Source: Ctenosaura bakeri
Lineage: Eukaryota; Chordata; Lepidosauria; Squamata; Iguanidae
Direction: 5' to 3'
NCBI GenBank assembly: GCA_948474755.1
Contig: CAOLHI010000623.1
Span: 434,001-498,000 of the forward strand
Length of the DNA stretch: 64,000 nucleotides
In this document: piece after piece, positions 24,168-36,789 of the stretch
How positions within the stretch are numbered: the first letter of the stretch is position 1
How the letters are laid out: each line of letters begins with the position of its first letter
Made by a program: the position numbers and the translations under genes
The notes under the pieces: model-generated
The model's database searches: none
Seen by the model: the letters and a program-made list of their open reading frames with translations, nothing else
Told to the model about the DNA's origin: nothing

Positions 24168-26186
24168 GAATCATATTTTAATATCAAAATTGTAGATCCC
24201 GGGATAGGGTTTCTCCAGTGGAGTAACAATGTGATGACACCCATCTATCTCCTATGAGTAAAGTGTAAACATGTTACTCATGGGGGTTCAAAGCTCCAAT
24301 GTTGTAGCATTTTTTTACAAAATCAATGCTATTATTACTCTCCCATTTTTTAAAAAAATTATTATTCAGTTGCCTAGTTTGGAATAATTATGAATATCAG
24401 TCAGTCAACATTATTTTTTTTTCCCAAGAGGAATGTTACCATCAGCTAGATTTACCGTTCTGTGTATGTAGCTCTAGAACCTATATATCTTTTCACTGGT
24501 TGTAGTTGGTCTAACAAGAGAGATCCCCTTTTCCTGTTTTGTAACTTATTGGCTCCAGCTCACAAGTAATTGTAGCTCTGCAGATTGCTTGGCTTCTACT
24601 AGATCTCTAAGCTTCCTTTGCACATTCTCTCAACTGTGCAAGAGCTACTGGAAATGATGTCTCAATGAGCCTTCCACCTGGTCCAGATCCTGTCAAACAA
24701 ATCCTAACTGTGGCACCAGCAAACGCTAACCCATTCCTACCCCGCACATACATATACAGAACTGAATTACAAATTCCATGGGAGTCATGAGGGGGCTACA
24801 TAACAGGCTCAAAGGGATGCCAGCTACCCACAGATTGTGTACTCTGATTTAAATACAGGGCAGTTTGCTGCTCCAGAGCTCCTGCAAGATGGATGCTATT
24901 TGTGAGAATTTAACCTTCTTAGAGACCCAAATCTCTCTAATACACCCTTCCCCTCTCATTGTGTTTTTAAGCCCAAATTGGACTATATATTCATCAGATT
25001 TAATCTCTCTTGCCCGCATCAAGCACATCTGTTCTGATCTGTTCCAGAGGGCAGAAAGAACCCACATTGATGCCCATTCTTGAGTGCCCTCCTGTTTTCC
25101 CAAGATTTTCTGCCTCCTTACATTTTGGCCTCTTGGCCAAACACATTTATTTTATGGTCAACTGAAGCAGGGACATCTGTGGCCTGAAAACCACTAGAGA
25201 CTTTCAGCGTGGAAATATCATGCCAACATCAAATGTTTTCAGCATCACCAGCATCATGATAGCCTTGAGTGTGTTTCACATATAACATTTTGATGTATTC
25301 CTTTTAATTTTGTGCCTAAAAATGTGGCAACCATATTTGCAAACATGTGTCCTATGCTTGATCTCTCTGCCACAGAGCAGTGATCAGCTTGTACCTCTTC
25401 ATAATGCATGCTTGATGGTGAGCATAGTTTTACTTTGCATAACATGTGCATTGTTCCTTTCAGTGGACCTGACACATAGCAAACTGCTACAAAATGGATC
25501 TGTAGTTTTCATACTGTATCTCTCTTTTTTTTTTTTTGCCAACAACAACAAAATCAGAATATTGTCCTAGTGGCCTAAATCTTGCATGCATATGTGCAGA
25601 CAGAGCATTCTGCAACCAAGACCATTTATTCGTATTTGAATGCAACAGGTAGTTTGTTTAATTTATGCTGTTCTTGTCACAGAGTGGGGAAAGCAGATAT
25701 GGAAGGTATAGGCATTCCACTTCCTGCTGATTCAAAATCCTGTTGAGTCTTAAATATGCAAATGACTGCATCAGACCTGACCACGTGGTTGTTCACAGCC
25801 TTAATGAAGAGAGCCAGCCTAGCTCATGCCAGGTGAATGAAAAAATGTTAATAGGAAGAACAATTCTAGTTCCTCCTTATTCTCCTCTAATGGGATCATG
25901 GGTCTCTAGCTGATAGTGTTCTCTTTTTTTGCCATTAGCAGCTCAGGAATATGTGATAGACCAGATGTTAAATTAGCACAGAACCTCTGAAACCATAATG
26001 CCCACCACTGGGGGGTTATGTTTATGGAAGGGATTAGAAGGACAGGAAGAGAGGGGTAATAGTTTCCTGGAGATGATAGCTGAGGTCCTGCATTTTATGA
26101 TCATGGAACTTCACAACAGGATGCCAGATGGTGTTTTTCCCCCATTATCATTATTTATTCCAGTTACAACTGTCTTTTTTTTTTAA
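24168..26186. other. Intronic stretch, nothing recognisable
   Basis: A lone ATGCAAAT octamer lies near 25756. No gene or repeat family seen. Confidence 0.55.
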
Positions 26187-26413
26187 CTTATTTGTATCCC
26201 ACCTCTCCATATGGATCGAGGCGGCGAACAACTTACAAATAGCATGTATTTCGATACATTTTTCTATACATGCCCCCAACAAGCTGGGTACTCATTTTAC
26301 CGACCTGCGGAAGGATGGAAGGCTGAGTCAACCTTGGAGCCTGGCAGGATCGAACTGACAACCTTGTGGCTTGAAGTACTGGCATTTAACCACTGCGCCA
26401 CCAGGGCTCCTTT
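26187..26413 (-). mobile_element. tRNA-headed SINE, reverse orientation
   Basis: On the minus strand the head reads GGAGCCCTGGTGGCGCAGTG (A box) and then agttcgatcc (B box, 26348-26358). The 3' part ctcgatccatatggagaggt is the same block that precedes the microsatellite at 30951. Confidence 0.8.
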
Positions 26414-26450
26414 TGAGGGCTGTGCATGGCCAACATGGCCAATAATCAAG

Positions 26451-26631
26451 AGCCATTTCTGCACTGGACAGTTACAGATCTATTATTCCACTTTCAACGT
26501 CCTATGGAATCCTGGGGTTTGCAGTTTAGGGAGGGGCCTTTGAGGTCCCTCCCTAAACGGCAAACCCCAGGATTCCATAGGATATTGAAAGTGGAATAAT
26601 AGCACTATAATAGTCTAGTGCAGAAATGGCC
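26451..26631. mobile_element. Palindromic hairpin element, copy 7
   Basis: 181 bp, flanks AAG and AAA. The arms share TTTAGGGAGG/CCTCCCTAAA and CTATGG/CCATAG but mismatch at a few other sites. It lies just after a SINE. Confidence 0.88.
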
Positions 26632-29600
26632 AAAGGTTCTGGACTCTGGTCCAAAGCATCGTGAGGATCAAAGACTGAGAACCACTGCCATAGAGGACAC
26701 AGAGAGTAGACGGTGGTAAATATTTCTCCATGCTGTGCTCCTTTTTACTGTGAGTGAGGTTTGACAAGCACAGAAGAGAAGGCATTTTCTGTGGTTGCTC
26801 CCAGGTGTTGGACTATCTTGCTTGGGGGCTAAGTTACTCCCTGTCCCCCTTTGACGAGCAAGCAAAATCCTTTTGACAGTTAGCTTGTAGTTGAGTATGG
26901 GTGCTGTATTTTTCTTAAGATTTTATCATTAATTATATCACAGCTACTGGCTGTCAGCTAATAAGGTATTGTATTTTCTTACTGATGTGCTTTTAAATTG
27001 CTTTTTGTTTTAAAATATTAATTTCATAATTGTGGAATAATGTTAAACTGTATTGTGTTGCTAGTTGCATCTGTTTTTTAAATCATACTGTGCACCACTG
27101 TGGATCCCAGTACTTGGAAAAGGGAAGGACATAAATGTTTTTAAAAATTCGGGTAACGGGAGAGTAGTCACCTATGTTATTGTTCACTCACAGCCTCACC
27201 TGTTCACTCCGATCTGCCACCTAATTCAGCCATATATGTAGCTGAGGCTTTATAGCCCAGTGTTTGGATAGCATTTCTTCTCCTGCAGTAGCCTGATGTG
27301 AAAGTAGGAAATATATTGGGTAGTGATTCTCCTAGTTAGTGGAAGGCCTCTATTGGCGTAGATTGGGAGGGGAACCAGGGGTGTCCTTTATTAACCCTTA
27401 CAGCCTTGACAACAACTCACAATGGCACAGATACTATCTCAATGGTGAAGATGGGCATAGCAGTTAAGGAACAGCTAACTTGCCCTTAGAAAATGTCACA
27501 GCATAATGCACAGAATGCTGGATCAGGCCCCAAGAGAACAAGGTCCTCCCTTTGTTAGCTGAACTATAGTCTTTTAACTTATTTTTAAAAGACATACACA
27601 TATACACTTAGGTATATGCAGAGTTGTTATTCACTTTCACTACAAATGTTTTTTAATATGATCCATGAATTGTGATTTCCTGTCCTACCTGTCCTCATAG
27701 CTGTAGCACAGAAGCACCTTTTGAACAGATTTAGTGGTGCGGAATTAAATGTTACATCTTGTCTTAGAGACAAGTTTTCATGTTATTTTCTGCCGTGGTC
27801 TACTGCAATATTTTATTATATCCATTTCACATTGGTGAAGAGTTTTGTGAAAACTCTTAACATAGGAAAAGACAAGAGAAGAAAGCAGCACAGTGAAAAA
27901 TGAGGGAGAACACCTGACTTATTAGAGATAGCCCTATCCCAAAGTAATGCAAACACTGGTCTTTCCCTGTGCAATGTATATTAGGAGAGCATCAAATGGT
28001 ATCATTCTTGATTTAAGGAGGCCCATAGTGATGAAAAAACTGAAGGATCCTTGAGAGTACCTAGGCACCCAAATGTCGGCTGCCACCACAGGACCTATAT
28101 AGCTTTTAAAGCTCCCAAGAGAAGAATGCTACACACATTGCTGTAGATAATATTTTTCTCTGTGGGCCTCTTCCCAGTGCTCCTCTTTGGCATTAATGAG
28201 CTTTTTAATCCAGCAGTTAATATCCCTCTCAGTTCACTAGCTGTTTGGATCTCTCTGGAGAATGAGAATGGAAGTGGGAAAATGGCTGCTTGATCTGCCC
28301 TGCAGAACTGTGTGTTTGCTTTCAGTTAAAAACCCTTTAATGGCATTACATAAGCAGGTTTTTAAAGGAAGTAATGGTTTTTATGCGGGCATCACTCAGC
28401 AGGATAAGCCTTACAGCCAATTCAACTGTAATTTCCCCCCCTTGGAAGAACATCCTTGAAGAAATACACATAAAACATGGTATGTGGCTTGAAGAATCCA
28501 CAAGGTCTGTAGAGGACAGAAGGTTGACTTACGACTCTGAGGATCTTTTCTGTAAAGAAAATTTCCTCACTGCAGTGCTCTTTTTTTTTTTTTAAATGAC
28601 ATAGATTACAGCATCAAGCTTTTTCTTTATACTATCCACGAACCTCCCTAATACATAAACAGTGAGGCCACCCCAGACCTGAGCCTCCTAGCACTAAACA
28701 GCATGGCCTTGGAAGAGTGGGGAATAAAGAGAAAATTTTCCTTCTCAAATACTGCATTCTGGAAGAAAAATTACTTTCAACTCTACGTTTGGAAAAGAAT
28801 CTAAACTGCCACCACCTACAGTATTAAATGAGATTTACAAAAAGGAACTGCAACTAATTTTCAGAGAAGTAACATACCTCTATGGATCTTTTGCACACTG
28901 CCAGTAACTGGTAGAAACTGACAAGTTTCTGCAAGCTACCTCCTATCAAAAAATAGCAAGCAGTCTAAAGTGGGGCAAGAATGGTTAAGCCACACAGTGA
29001 TCTTGTCAATTGAATATGAACTTGCAAAAGACATTTATTCTGGGTACCTGATTCATGATCTTACCAGAGAAAAAGGCCAGAAAAATAAAGCTTTAAAGTT
29101 AACTGGCCAAATGTTTCAAGCCATGTTAGTGGGTGGCTGATGAAGATGACGACTGATACTGATAGACTCCCTGTATTAATGACCAAAAGGTTACACAGTA
29201 GTTAGCATATTCTGTTATCTATTCTCCATTCTACAGAATGTAACAATTTCAGAATTAAGCTTTTTTCAGAGCTCATGAGATGTATAGGATAAGGGATTTT
29301 AGTATTAGTGTGAGAAGGGGGCCTGTGTTAGAAGTTGGGAAACTGGTTCCACTTATGCCCTAACAGACTCCAGTGGTTAAGTGTATGTTCCTGTGGAAGT
29401 GTAATTAGTTCATCAAATAATAAGGAAGTGGTTTCTATGTGTCAGGTAACTCCTAAGTATGAGAAAATTATTAGAATTAATAAAAAGTAAAGTAAAGAAA
29501 AGAAATCTTTCAAACAGCCCTCTGAGCTACTGATCTACATAAGCTTTCAGAACTTTTGGAATTTTCAGGGCAGAGAGAGACAAAAAACTAACTCATGATG

Positions 29601-29777
29601 TTTCAAGAGCAAACTTCTGGGTTGATATAGATCAGAAACTTCTTTCTTTGCTGCTACCTTATGATGGACTTGTGTGGGTATGCTACCTGGGGTGGGGACA
29701 ACATCGCTTCACCAGTCACAGATAATTCTTGAATTTCTCCAATATTTTCTGTGGACAGCTTGTCTGGCAGTGGCGGA
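26632..29777. other. Intronic stretch, nothing recognisable
   Basis: AT-rich unique sequence with a T run near 28582-28593. No repeat or exon supported. Confidence 0.6.
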
Positions 29778-29905
29778 GCTTGGATTGTGTGGGGGGGGCA
29801 GGAGTGGGGGGCTACGGTGTGCAGGGCATGGCTGCGGTGCATGGGGGCATGGCCAGGGCATGTGGGGGTGTGGCTAGGGCATGCAGGGGCATGGCTATGG
29901 GCCAG
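29778..29905 (+). repeat. G-rich degenerate minisatellite
   Basis: Repeated GGGCATGGC-like units with runs of three to eight G on the LHX4 sense strand. It could form G-quadruplexes in DNA or nascent RNA. Confidence 0.6.
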
Positions 29906-30323
29906 GACGCCCCATAAACTTCTGCCCGGGGCAAACCGCCTTCTCCACCCCTCCCCATCTCTGTGTGACTGTTGTCTGGGGAAGAAACAAAGGGATCCAG
30001 AAGAAATAGAAGATGGTGGGAGTCTAGAATTTAGTTTGTACTTAATCTGAGTCAGGGAACTTTTTTGAGTTCAGATGGGGAGAGAAATGGAATATGCAGG
30101 GAGAGAAAGAATTTATCTGCTCGTCCCCCACCATATTATAGTATTCCAAATAGATGAAAATTAGGGCTTGGGCCACGTATCATAAGGTTGAAAACTAAAA
30201 CAAAACCCCTTTCCACAATATTGCTCCTTCAGCTACCTAGCCAAGGTTGACCTAAGAAATGCTGCCTGAGGAACAGCAGCAACACTGCATAAGCCATGGT
30301 ACTTGCTACAATAGTGAAGCAAA

Positions 30324-30462
30324 GTTATTTGGGCACCTGAGGCAGAAAATTCCAGATACAATAAAATTACAGTAGTCGTAAATAAATAAATGATAATTTG
30401 ATGGCATTTTATGACATGCAGAACCAGCTCCCTGACGTGACTGCCTAATGGTAGAGCCAGCT
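30324..30462 (-). mobile_element. Dispersed repeat, possibly hAT, copy B
   Basis: It shares both end blocks with 536-696; the middle differs. A further fragment of this type may lie at 41898-41935. Confidence 0.5.
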
Positions 30463-30905
30463 AGTGTGGTTCAGTGTTATCAACCAGTTTCAATGCTAAA
30501 ACATTTATCCTCTGAAGTGAGTTTCTTGTTTCCAGTTCCTAACAGCACAAATGTCTGAAACAGGTCAGTCAGTAAACTTAAACAGAACCCGAAGTTTGTA
30601 TGCCCCTGCCACCCTCCATAAGCTTTGGCCTAGCCCATAATGCATATGCGCATGACTGGTATCTCCTTCAAGCTTAAATGCTACTTCCCATTTTCTCTGA
30701 CACCCGGTTTTCCAAGAGCACATAGAAACATTCCATCACGTGAATCTGTACCTGTAGACAGAGGTTGGTTATTTTATTAGTTGTCTGAGAAGTGAAGCAC
30801 ATGTGCTACCAAGGATTAGACAGCAACACAAATATTCTTTTTCCTTCTTCTTTCTTTGATGTCTGTATTTTCCATATTGTTCAGTTTTGCTTGCCTAAAT
30901 GCTTC

Positions 30906-30950
30906 CTGTCTTGACCCCTCTCGATCCATATGGAGAGGCGGAATACAAAT
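30906..30950 (+). mobile_element. 3' end of a SINE next to a microsatellite
   Basis: ctctcgatccatatggagag and gcggaatacaaatt match the inverse of the left part of the SINE at 26187. The tail runs into the TAA repeat. Confidence 0.65.
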
Positions 30951-30964
30951 TAATAATAATAATA

Positions 30965-31047
<83 letters not shown>
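30951..31047. repeat. (TAA)n/(TTA)n/(TTG)n compound microsatellite
   Basis: A TAA run changes to TTA and then to TTG. It grew from a SINE tail. Confidence 0.95.
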
Positions 31048-33165
31048 GGGATTTATAGCACCAGGTCCACTCAGTACTACTCAGTACTTCTAGATTTTGA
31101 TTGTTGCCTTTCAATTCAATTCAAGCACAATGCAAGGTATCATTCAGCCCACATCTCTCCACTGTGCTTTTGCTAGTTTTCTTGACTTCAGTGGGCTGAA
31201 CTAGGAAGAAGAGTGGGAAGAAAAGTTGAAAGCCAAGCCTTCAGCACAACACAGCAAGGGTCCAGGCTTCAGGGAGAAATGCAGGGGAGACCTTAGCAAA
31301 AGAGGAGGAGAAACAAGGTTTTCTAGAACTGATAAGATCCTGGACAAATTGCCTTGGAAGTCTGTTGCTGTCCATAGTTCAGTGCCCTTGAGACAGTGGT
31401 CTATGGCCCCACTCAGTAGAATAAGCAGAGGGTCCTTCTCTCCTCCCCACTACCTCCAGTATAGCAGGATTGGCTCAGCACATTCTGAAGCGAGTAAAGT
31501 GATACTGTCTAAGGAGGGGGAATCATAAAACCATTGAGGCCAGAACCTAATATTACTATATCACTGCTACTGCTGAAGACAGGGAGGCCAAATGAGTACA
31601 TTTGGAGCATGAAGGAAAATTTCATTTGGGGCAGCAGAATTTTTATTGGGGAGGGCAATGTCGTTGATTTGTTCCCAATCTAGCTACACCCCTAGGGTAT
31701 TTCCAGGGCTGCTGGTGTCTCCAGTGACTGCTGATCCATTGTAAGTGACAAGTTGAATTGCACATCGGTTGTTCACATTCTGGGATCTGAGGGCTTTTTG
31801 AAAATGTGCACATCAGGCTAAGTGGATGCACAACACAGCAGTGGTTTCCCTTCCTCTTCACTGGTCACCACCAACACCGTTTCCCTCATGTTCTGAAACA
31901 CCACCATTTGGCATATACATGTTTGCAGTTGTTGAAGCAGCACAATAAGCAATGTGAAAGAAAATAAAGGAAGAATGTGCCCATAGCAGCAGCCAAGAAG
32001 ATTTTAGCTGACCAGCTTACTTGGTTTTCTAATATAGAGTAGCTCTGAACTTGGCAGTGTATAGCACATACATGAGAAAAGGCTGTTAGCAACATGTTAT
32101 TCTGCTCCTTCCTGCTTTAAAATACTTTTTTTTTAATCGTAGGAAAGAAAGACAGAGGGACAGAGGGAATGGCAGGCTCATGACTGGCTTATGAGATTGT
32201 CTGGATCCTCTCTCCCCATCCCTCATAATATTGTATAAAGTAGGTGTGACAAAGTCTTATCTGGAAGCATTCGTATTTCTAGAGTGAAAGTGTAGATAAA
32301 AAGGGATCTCTTCTAAAGAGCCTGCCTTGAGCTTCTTGTAGAAAAGGATTTCCACAATGGATATTTTTCACAGTGAACTGACCAGTGGCAACTCTGTGTT
32401 AGGCTACAGTGTTGAACTGAAAGAAATCAGCATAACTTGAATTATATTTATTATGACCAAAATGTGACAGGACTCCTCAAACAACCAAAATCACCATGAT
32501 GACTGTTAGTCAGTGAAGATAGCTGTTTCTTCTTTGAGTGTGCAAGAGCAGCTGGATGACACCTGAAAGTACTCCTGTGGCCAGTTACTGTCTGGGGGCA
32601 GAGCCGAGCCTGGGAGCTGTCTGGCTGCCCAGGTGAACCCAATGCCAAGGCACTGTGCAAGGAGGCATTGTAGACTTCTTTCTGTAATGTGCAACAAAGT
32701 ACTTACATTGGCATAAACTCGGGTTATGCTAGCATAAGCAACCAACAGGATTCTGGCTCAGGCCTTATGTGGAGTAGCTAAGGGTGATTGAGCTGTCATC
32801 AGACAGATACACTTGATATCTGCAGGACACCAGACTGGAGAAATCTGGATGACAGGATTTGATGCTCCTTCCCAATGAAGTACACAAAGCAAACTAAAGT
32901 TATACTAAATTAAGTCACTATGACTAAGGGTATATTTATAGACTCATGTCATCAAGGATTCTTTTGGTCATGAACTATCTGAGCATTAACAAGACACTCT
33001 CTGGATATCTCTTTTCTTAGTCAGACCTCTGTCACCTTTAGCCATGAGTCATGTGGGTGGGGTGAATCAAAGAAGATGGTTTCTGAGCATCAAACACAGG
33101 GTGAAATGGCAGGGTATCTGATGCCAGAATCCCAAAACACAAGGAAATGTGTAAGGGCCTGATTA
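31048..33165. other. Intronic stretch, nothing recognisable
   Basis: No repeat family or exon recognised. Confidence 0.55.
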
Positions 33166-33236
33166 CAGTCATCCCTCCATATTTGTGGGTTTGACTTCCA
33201 TGGATTTGATTATTTGTGGACTTCTTCAACCCCTGC

Positions 33237-33315
33237 TTCTTTCCTTTCCTTTCCTTTCCTTTCCTTTCCTTTCCTTTCCTTTCCTTTCCTTTCCTTTCCT
33301 TTCCTTTCCTTTCCT
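33237..33315. repeat. (TTTCC)n microsatellite
   Basis: About 15 pure 5-bp units, within the Tigger-like copy. Confidence 0.95.
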
Positions 33316-33697
33316 GGGGGAACCTTCCCCCTTGGCAGTTCCAACCAGTCTGCAGAGCCTTTTAACAACCTGCCTCTGGTCCTCCTCCTCCTCATGCTGT
33401 CTGGCCAACTAAGGAAGGCTCAGAATCTGATTTCTCAGCACCACAAACTCTCTCCTAATCCACCCCCCACACCCAAGGAAGGGGATGGGCAAGAGAGGAA
33501 GTATAGGGCACCATACCAACCTCCATCCTTCTCTCTTAATTTTCTGACTTGGTTTGGACCCTGGCTGCCCATTCTCTCCACCATGCCTCAGCCACCTTCC
33601 CATAGACCAGTGGTTCTCAACCTTCCGAAGGCCGCGACTCCTTAATACAGTTCCTCATGTTGTGGTGACCCCCAACCATAAAATCATTCTCGTTATT

Positions 33698-33743
33698 ATT
33701 TATTTATTTATTTATTATTTAGTTAGTTAGTTAGTTAGTTATT
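33698..33743. repeat. (TTTA)n then (GTTA)n microsatellite
   Basis: It lies within the hAT at 33608-35386. Confidence 0.9.
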
Positions 33744-34180
33744 TCCAACATCAAATAGGTTGGAAACACTGCCCTAAATCACTGCTCTGGATAGACTTCT
33801 AATGCCTAAAAACTGGTAACCCTCCCCCCTTTTTTTAAGCACAGAAAGCATCTATCAATGCTAGAATTAAGGCAGTAGTTCTAGTTCTGAATGTTGGGTT
33901 TCCACAGTTCAAAAAGCCAGTCACTCCCAAAGGCAATGCCGAAACAGCCCACATTTTACACGAGGCACAGGGAGGAAAGGACAGGGAGAGAGGAAAGATG
34001 GCGGCGGCATAAGCAGATGCGTTTTGTTTCACTCCCTCCCTCCCTCCCTTAAAGGGAGTGCGGATGCTGAACATACAAAAAGCGAGGAATGCAAGACAGT
34101 CAGGGCGAAGAACACAACACGTGCGTGTGGCAAGCGCCATGGGTCCACGCACAACAAAAGTGAGAGGAGAAAGTCATCCT

Positions 34181-34334
34181 GGCTATTTCTGCACTAGACT
34201 GTTATAGCACTATTATTCCACTTTCACCATCCTATGGAATCCTGGGGTTTGCAGTTTGAACTGCAAACCCCAGGATTCCATAGGATGGTGAAAGTGGAAT
34301 CATAGCGCTATAACACTGGAATGTGGAAATGGCC
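34181..34334. mobile_element. Palindromic hairpin element, copy 8, nested in a hAT
   Basis: 154 bp with a shortened centre. Arms share the private change CACCATCC/GGATGGTG. No target duplication seen. It sits inside the hAT at 33608-35386. Confidence 0.9.
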
Positions 34335-34808
34335 AAAGTCCACAGGACGGATCAGAGCAGCGCGTTCAGGTCAAAAAACCAAAACAAACAAACAAACAAA
34401 AAACCAGCCAAGGAGCCTCGGGGGCTCTTGCTACACAGACCGAAGCCCTTGGCTGATGCCCCCTGCTCCTTTCTCGACCGAGTTCTCGGTCTCGGAGGGA
34501 CTGATCTCCCCCATCGGATGGCAGATCTGCCGCAGGAAAGTTTCCCCCTTTGCCTGCCGGACCAAAGGCAACAGCCACACCAACAACTCCCACGGAGCGG
34601 CGTGCCCAGAATGAATGGGCGACCGGGTGATCGCCGCTGCTGCAGCCCCGCCACTTTGGGAAGCAAGTGGAGCCCAGCTGCTCGCTCGCCCCGGCAAGCA
34701 ACTCTGTTCGCCAGCATGAATGAGCATGAGGCGAAGAGGGTGAGAAGACAGGGTCTTACCTCCCAGACGTCCCACTGCAGCGCCATAAACCCTGAATGGG
34801 AAGCCCTC

Positions 34809-34831
34809 TGTGTGTGTGTGTGTGTGTGTGG
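34809..34831. repeat. (TG)n microsatellite, first of two
   Basis: Part of the tandem block inside the hAT; the second run is at 34943-34968. Confidence 0.9.
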
Positions 34832-34942
34832 TGCGGGCACGAGCGTCCAAGCAGCACCCAGCTGCTCACTCGCCCTGGCAAGCAACTCTGACTCTGCAAG
34901 CTGGCATGAAGGGGAAAGGGAACACTGAAGGGGAAGCCCTCC

Positions 34943-34968
34943 GTGTGTGTGTGTGTGTGTGTGTGTGG
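34943..34968. repeat. (TG)n microsatellite, second of two
   Basis: Same block context as 34809-34831, about 135 bp later. Confidence 0.9.
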
Positions 34969-35569
34969 TGCAAGCGCGAGCGTCCAAGCCGCGCCTGGCT
35001 GTGCCCGGGTGCACGCCTCCTCTCCCCTCCCACCAGCATGGGGTCTCCTCTCCTTACCTCCGCCTTAACGCTCTGGCTCCAGCTCTCTCCTCTCGGTGTC
35101 CTCACCTCCGCCTTAACATTCAGGCTCCAGCTCTCTCCTCCCGCTCTCCGCACCTCTGGCTCCACCTCAGGCTCCTCCAGTGCTTTCCCACCAGACACGG
35201 AAAGATGGGGAAACGCCCAGCATGCCTCCTCTCCCCTCCTCCCAGCGCAGGGGTCTCAGAAGCACTGCTCCCATTGGCTGTGAGGCCACCTTCTTTTAAA
35301 AGGGGGCAGGATTGAGGAGTGGCGACCCCTGTGAAATGGTCGTTCAACCCCCAAAGGGATCCCGACCCCCAGGTTGAGAACCACTGCCATAGACACACAC
35401 ACATTTTACTATTTGCAGTTTTCCCACTTTTACAAAGGTCTTGCACCCCTAACTCTAGTGAATGTGGAGGACCAACTATTATTTCCTTCCTCCTTGCTTC
35501 TGAGCAGAGAGAGTACTGATGATCTCATGAAAAATTGCATCCTCTGTGTTGTTCTGCTTGATTTAAAAT

Positions 35570-35589
35570 GTCTGTCTGTCTGTCTGTCT
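35570..35589. repeat. (GTCT)n microsatellite
   Basis: Five GTCT units. Confidence 0.9.
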
Positions 35590-35594
35590 TGGAT

Positions 35595-35945
35595 ACAGGC
35601 TTCTCCCACTTATCTGACAGGTTAGGGACTGGAGCACTGTCAGAAAACGGAATTGGTTGAAAAACAGAACCCACATACTGTTCTGTAGGGAGCATGAAGA
35701 ACTTAATGGAGGCTTTCTTGGGACTGATTGTGTGTGCACTGCTTGCAAAGATTCTCAGCTAGCTTAGCACCTTCCCCCTTCTCACCTCACTTTGCAAGCA
35801 GTGTGTGCATGTGAGCAGTTCCAATTGAGTCTCCACGGGCAAGAAGAACTGATGAAAGAGTGGAACCCCCCTCAGATTACTGGAACTTGTCCTTAATTTG
35901 AAAGCGTCAAAAGAGTGAGTTGTCAGATAACAGAGTGGCAAAAGG
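35595..35945. mobile_element. Possible DNA-transposon remnant
   Basis: cttatctgacagg at the left and tgtcagataacagagtgg at the right are inverted relative to each other. The interior has no frame. It lies just after the split Tigger copy. Confidence 0.35.
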
Positions 35946-36002
35946 TGGGGGCTTGAGAATGGACAAATTGTACTTTTAACATTATTATCGACATCTACAG
36001 AA

Positions 36003-36195
36003 GGTAGGAAGCTGCCATATATTGAGTTAGATCATTGGAGAAGGTAGCTTGGTATTGTTTATGACTGGCAGCAGGATCTTGGATGAGGGTCTCCTCCAGA
36101 CAGATAGTCTTGAAACCAGGGACCAGGGACGGTCTTTAGTGGCTACTTCATCCAAAGCATTTCCTCTTCCATGGAGCTACAGATAGTATTTCTCT
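36003..36195 (-). mobile_element. Old tRNA-type SINE, reverse orientation
   Basis: aggaagctgccatatattga at the left end and tccatggagctacag at the right resemble the SINE type at 21155. No tail or duplication seen. Confidence 0.5.
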
Positions 36196-36789
36196 CTTAG
36201 TAAACGGCTACTAAATGGGAGAAGGGTATATGGAGCGGAGGGGGGGTGCTTTTATTCTGTGTACCAGTGTTTACAGGCAGGGCTGTTAGTGAATGATGGG
36301 CCGCCCAGGATCAGTATAAATAGGAAATGTTATCATTTGTTACTATGTGTAAGCCCTTTGTTTCTATAAGACTTAAAATTAATTTATGGTTCTGTAGCCA
36401 GAGTGATAGACACAGAAGCAGATATTGACTGGAACAAATTTATAACAGGACTGGTATGAGAACCAAAGGGTTTGCAAGAAACGCTTTATATTTGCAAGAA
36501 ACACAAATATATGAGTGCCTTTTTACTTTTTATTTTACCTGCTTGTATATTTTCTTTTGTTTTTAGTTAGGATGTGTAGGGCTTCTCACAGATAGAAGTC
36601 CATCTTTTCCTGATCATTGCCCAGACCCGAAAGAAGACTTCCCAAAGCTCTTCCCAAAGCTTTGCTTCTGCACATACTATATTTTATTATAGTCGTGATT
36701 TTTCTGTTTAATTTTAAGAATTCTGCTAGAATCTCACATACATTTTCTTGATTCCTCAACCTTTGGGCTGATTTAAGAATATAAAATGA

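Larger units (their letters stand above)
33608..35386 (+). mobile_element. SPIN/Charlie-like hAT, third copy, different interior, nested
   Basis: The same 16-bp ends as the other two copies enclose 1779 bp, with a perfect 8-bp duplication CCATAGAC (33600-33607, 35387-35394). The interior differs: a TTTA/GTTA microsatellite, a nested hairpin element (34181-34334), and a CpG-rich part in which a block of about 130 bp with a TG repeat occurs in tandem (34640-34970). Long minus-strand open frames here read TG repeats and GC-rich sequence and are not genes. The element is inserted into a Tigger-like copy. Confidence 0.9.
33166..35478 (+). mobile_element. Tigger-like element, copy 2, split by a hAT insertion
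   Basis: It starts CAGTCATCCCTCCATATTTG after TA and ends near 35478 (aatgtggaggaccaacta). The body 33166-33599 and 35395-35478 aligns to the copy at 57937, and the gap is exactly the hAT at 33608-35386. A TTTCC microsatellite lies in its left part. Confidence 0.75.

Noticed and set aside
33210..33412. Frames of 60-75 codons encoding KGKER or SFPFL repeats
   Set aside because: They are translations of the TTTCC microsatellite.
34352..35014. Open frames of 140-220 codons with TH or CV dipeptide runs
   Set aside because: They read TG/AC microsatellites and CpG-rich hAT interior; there is no conserved domain.
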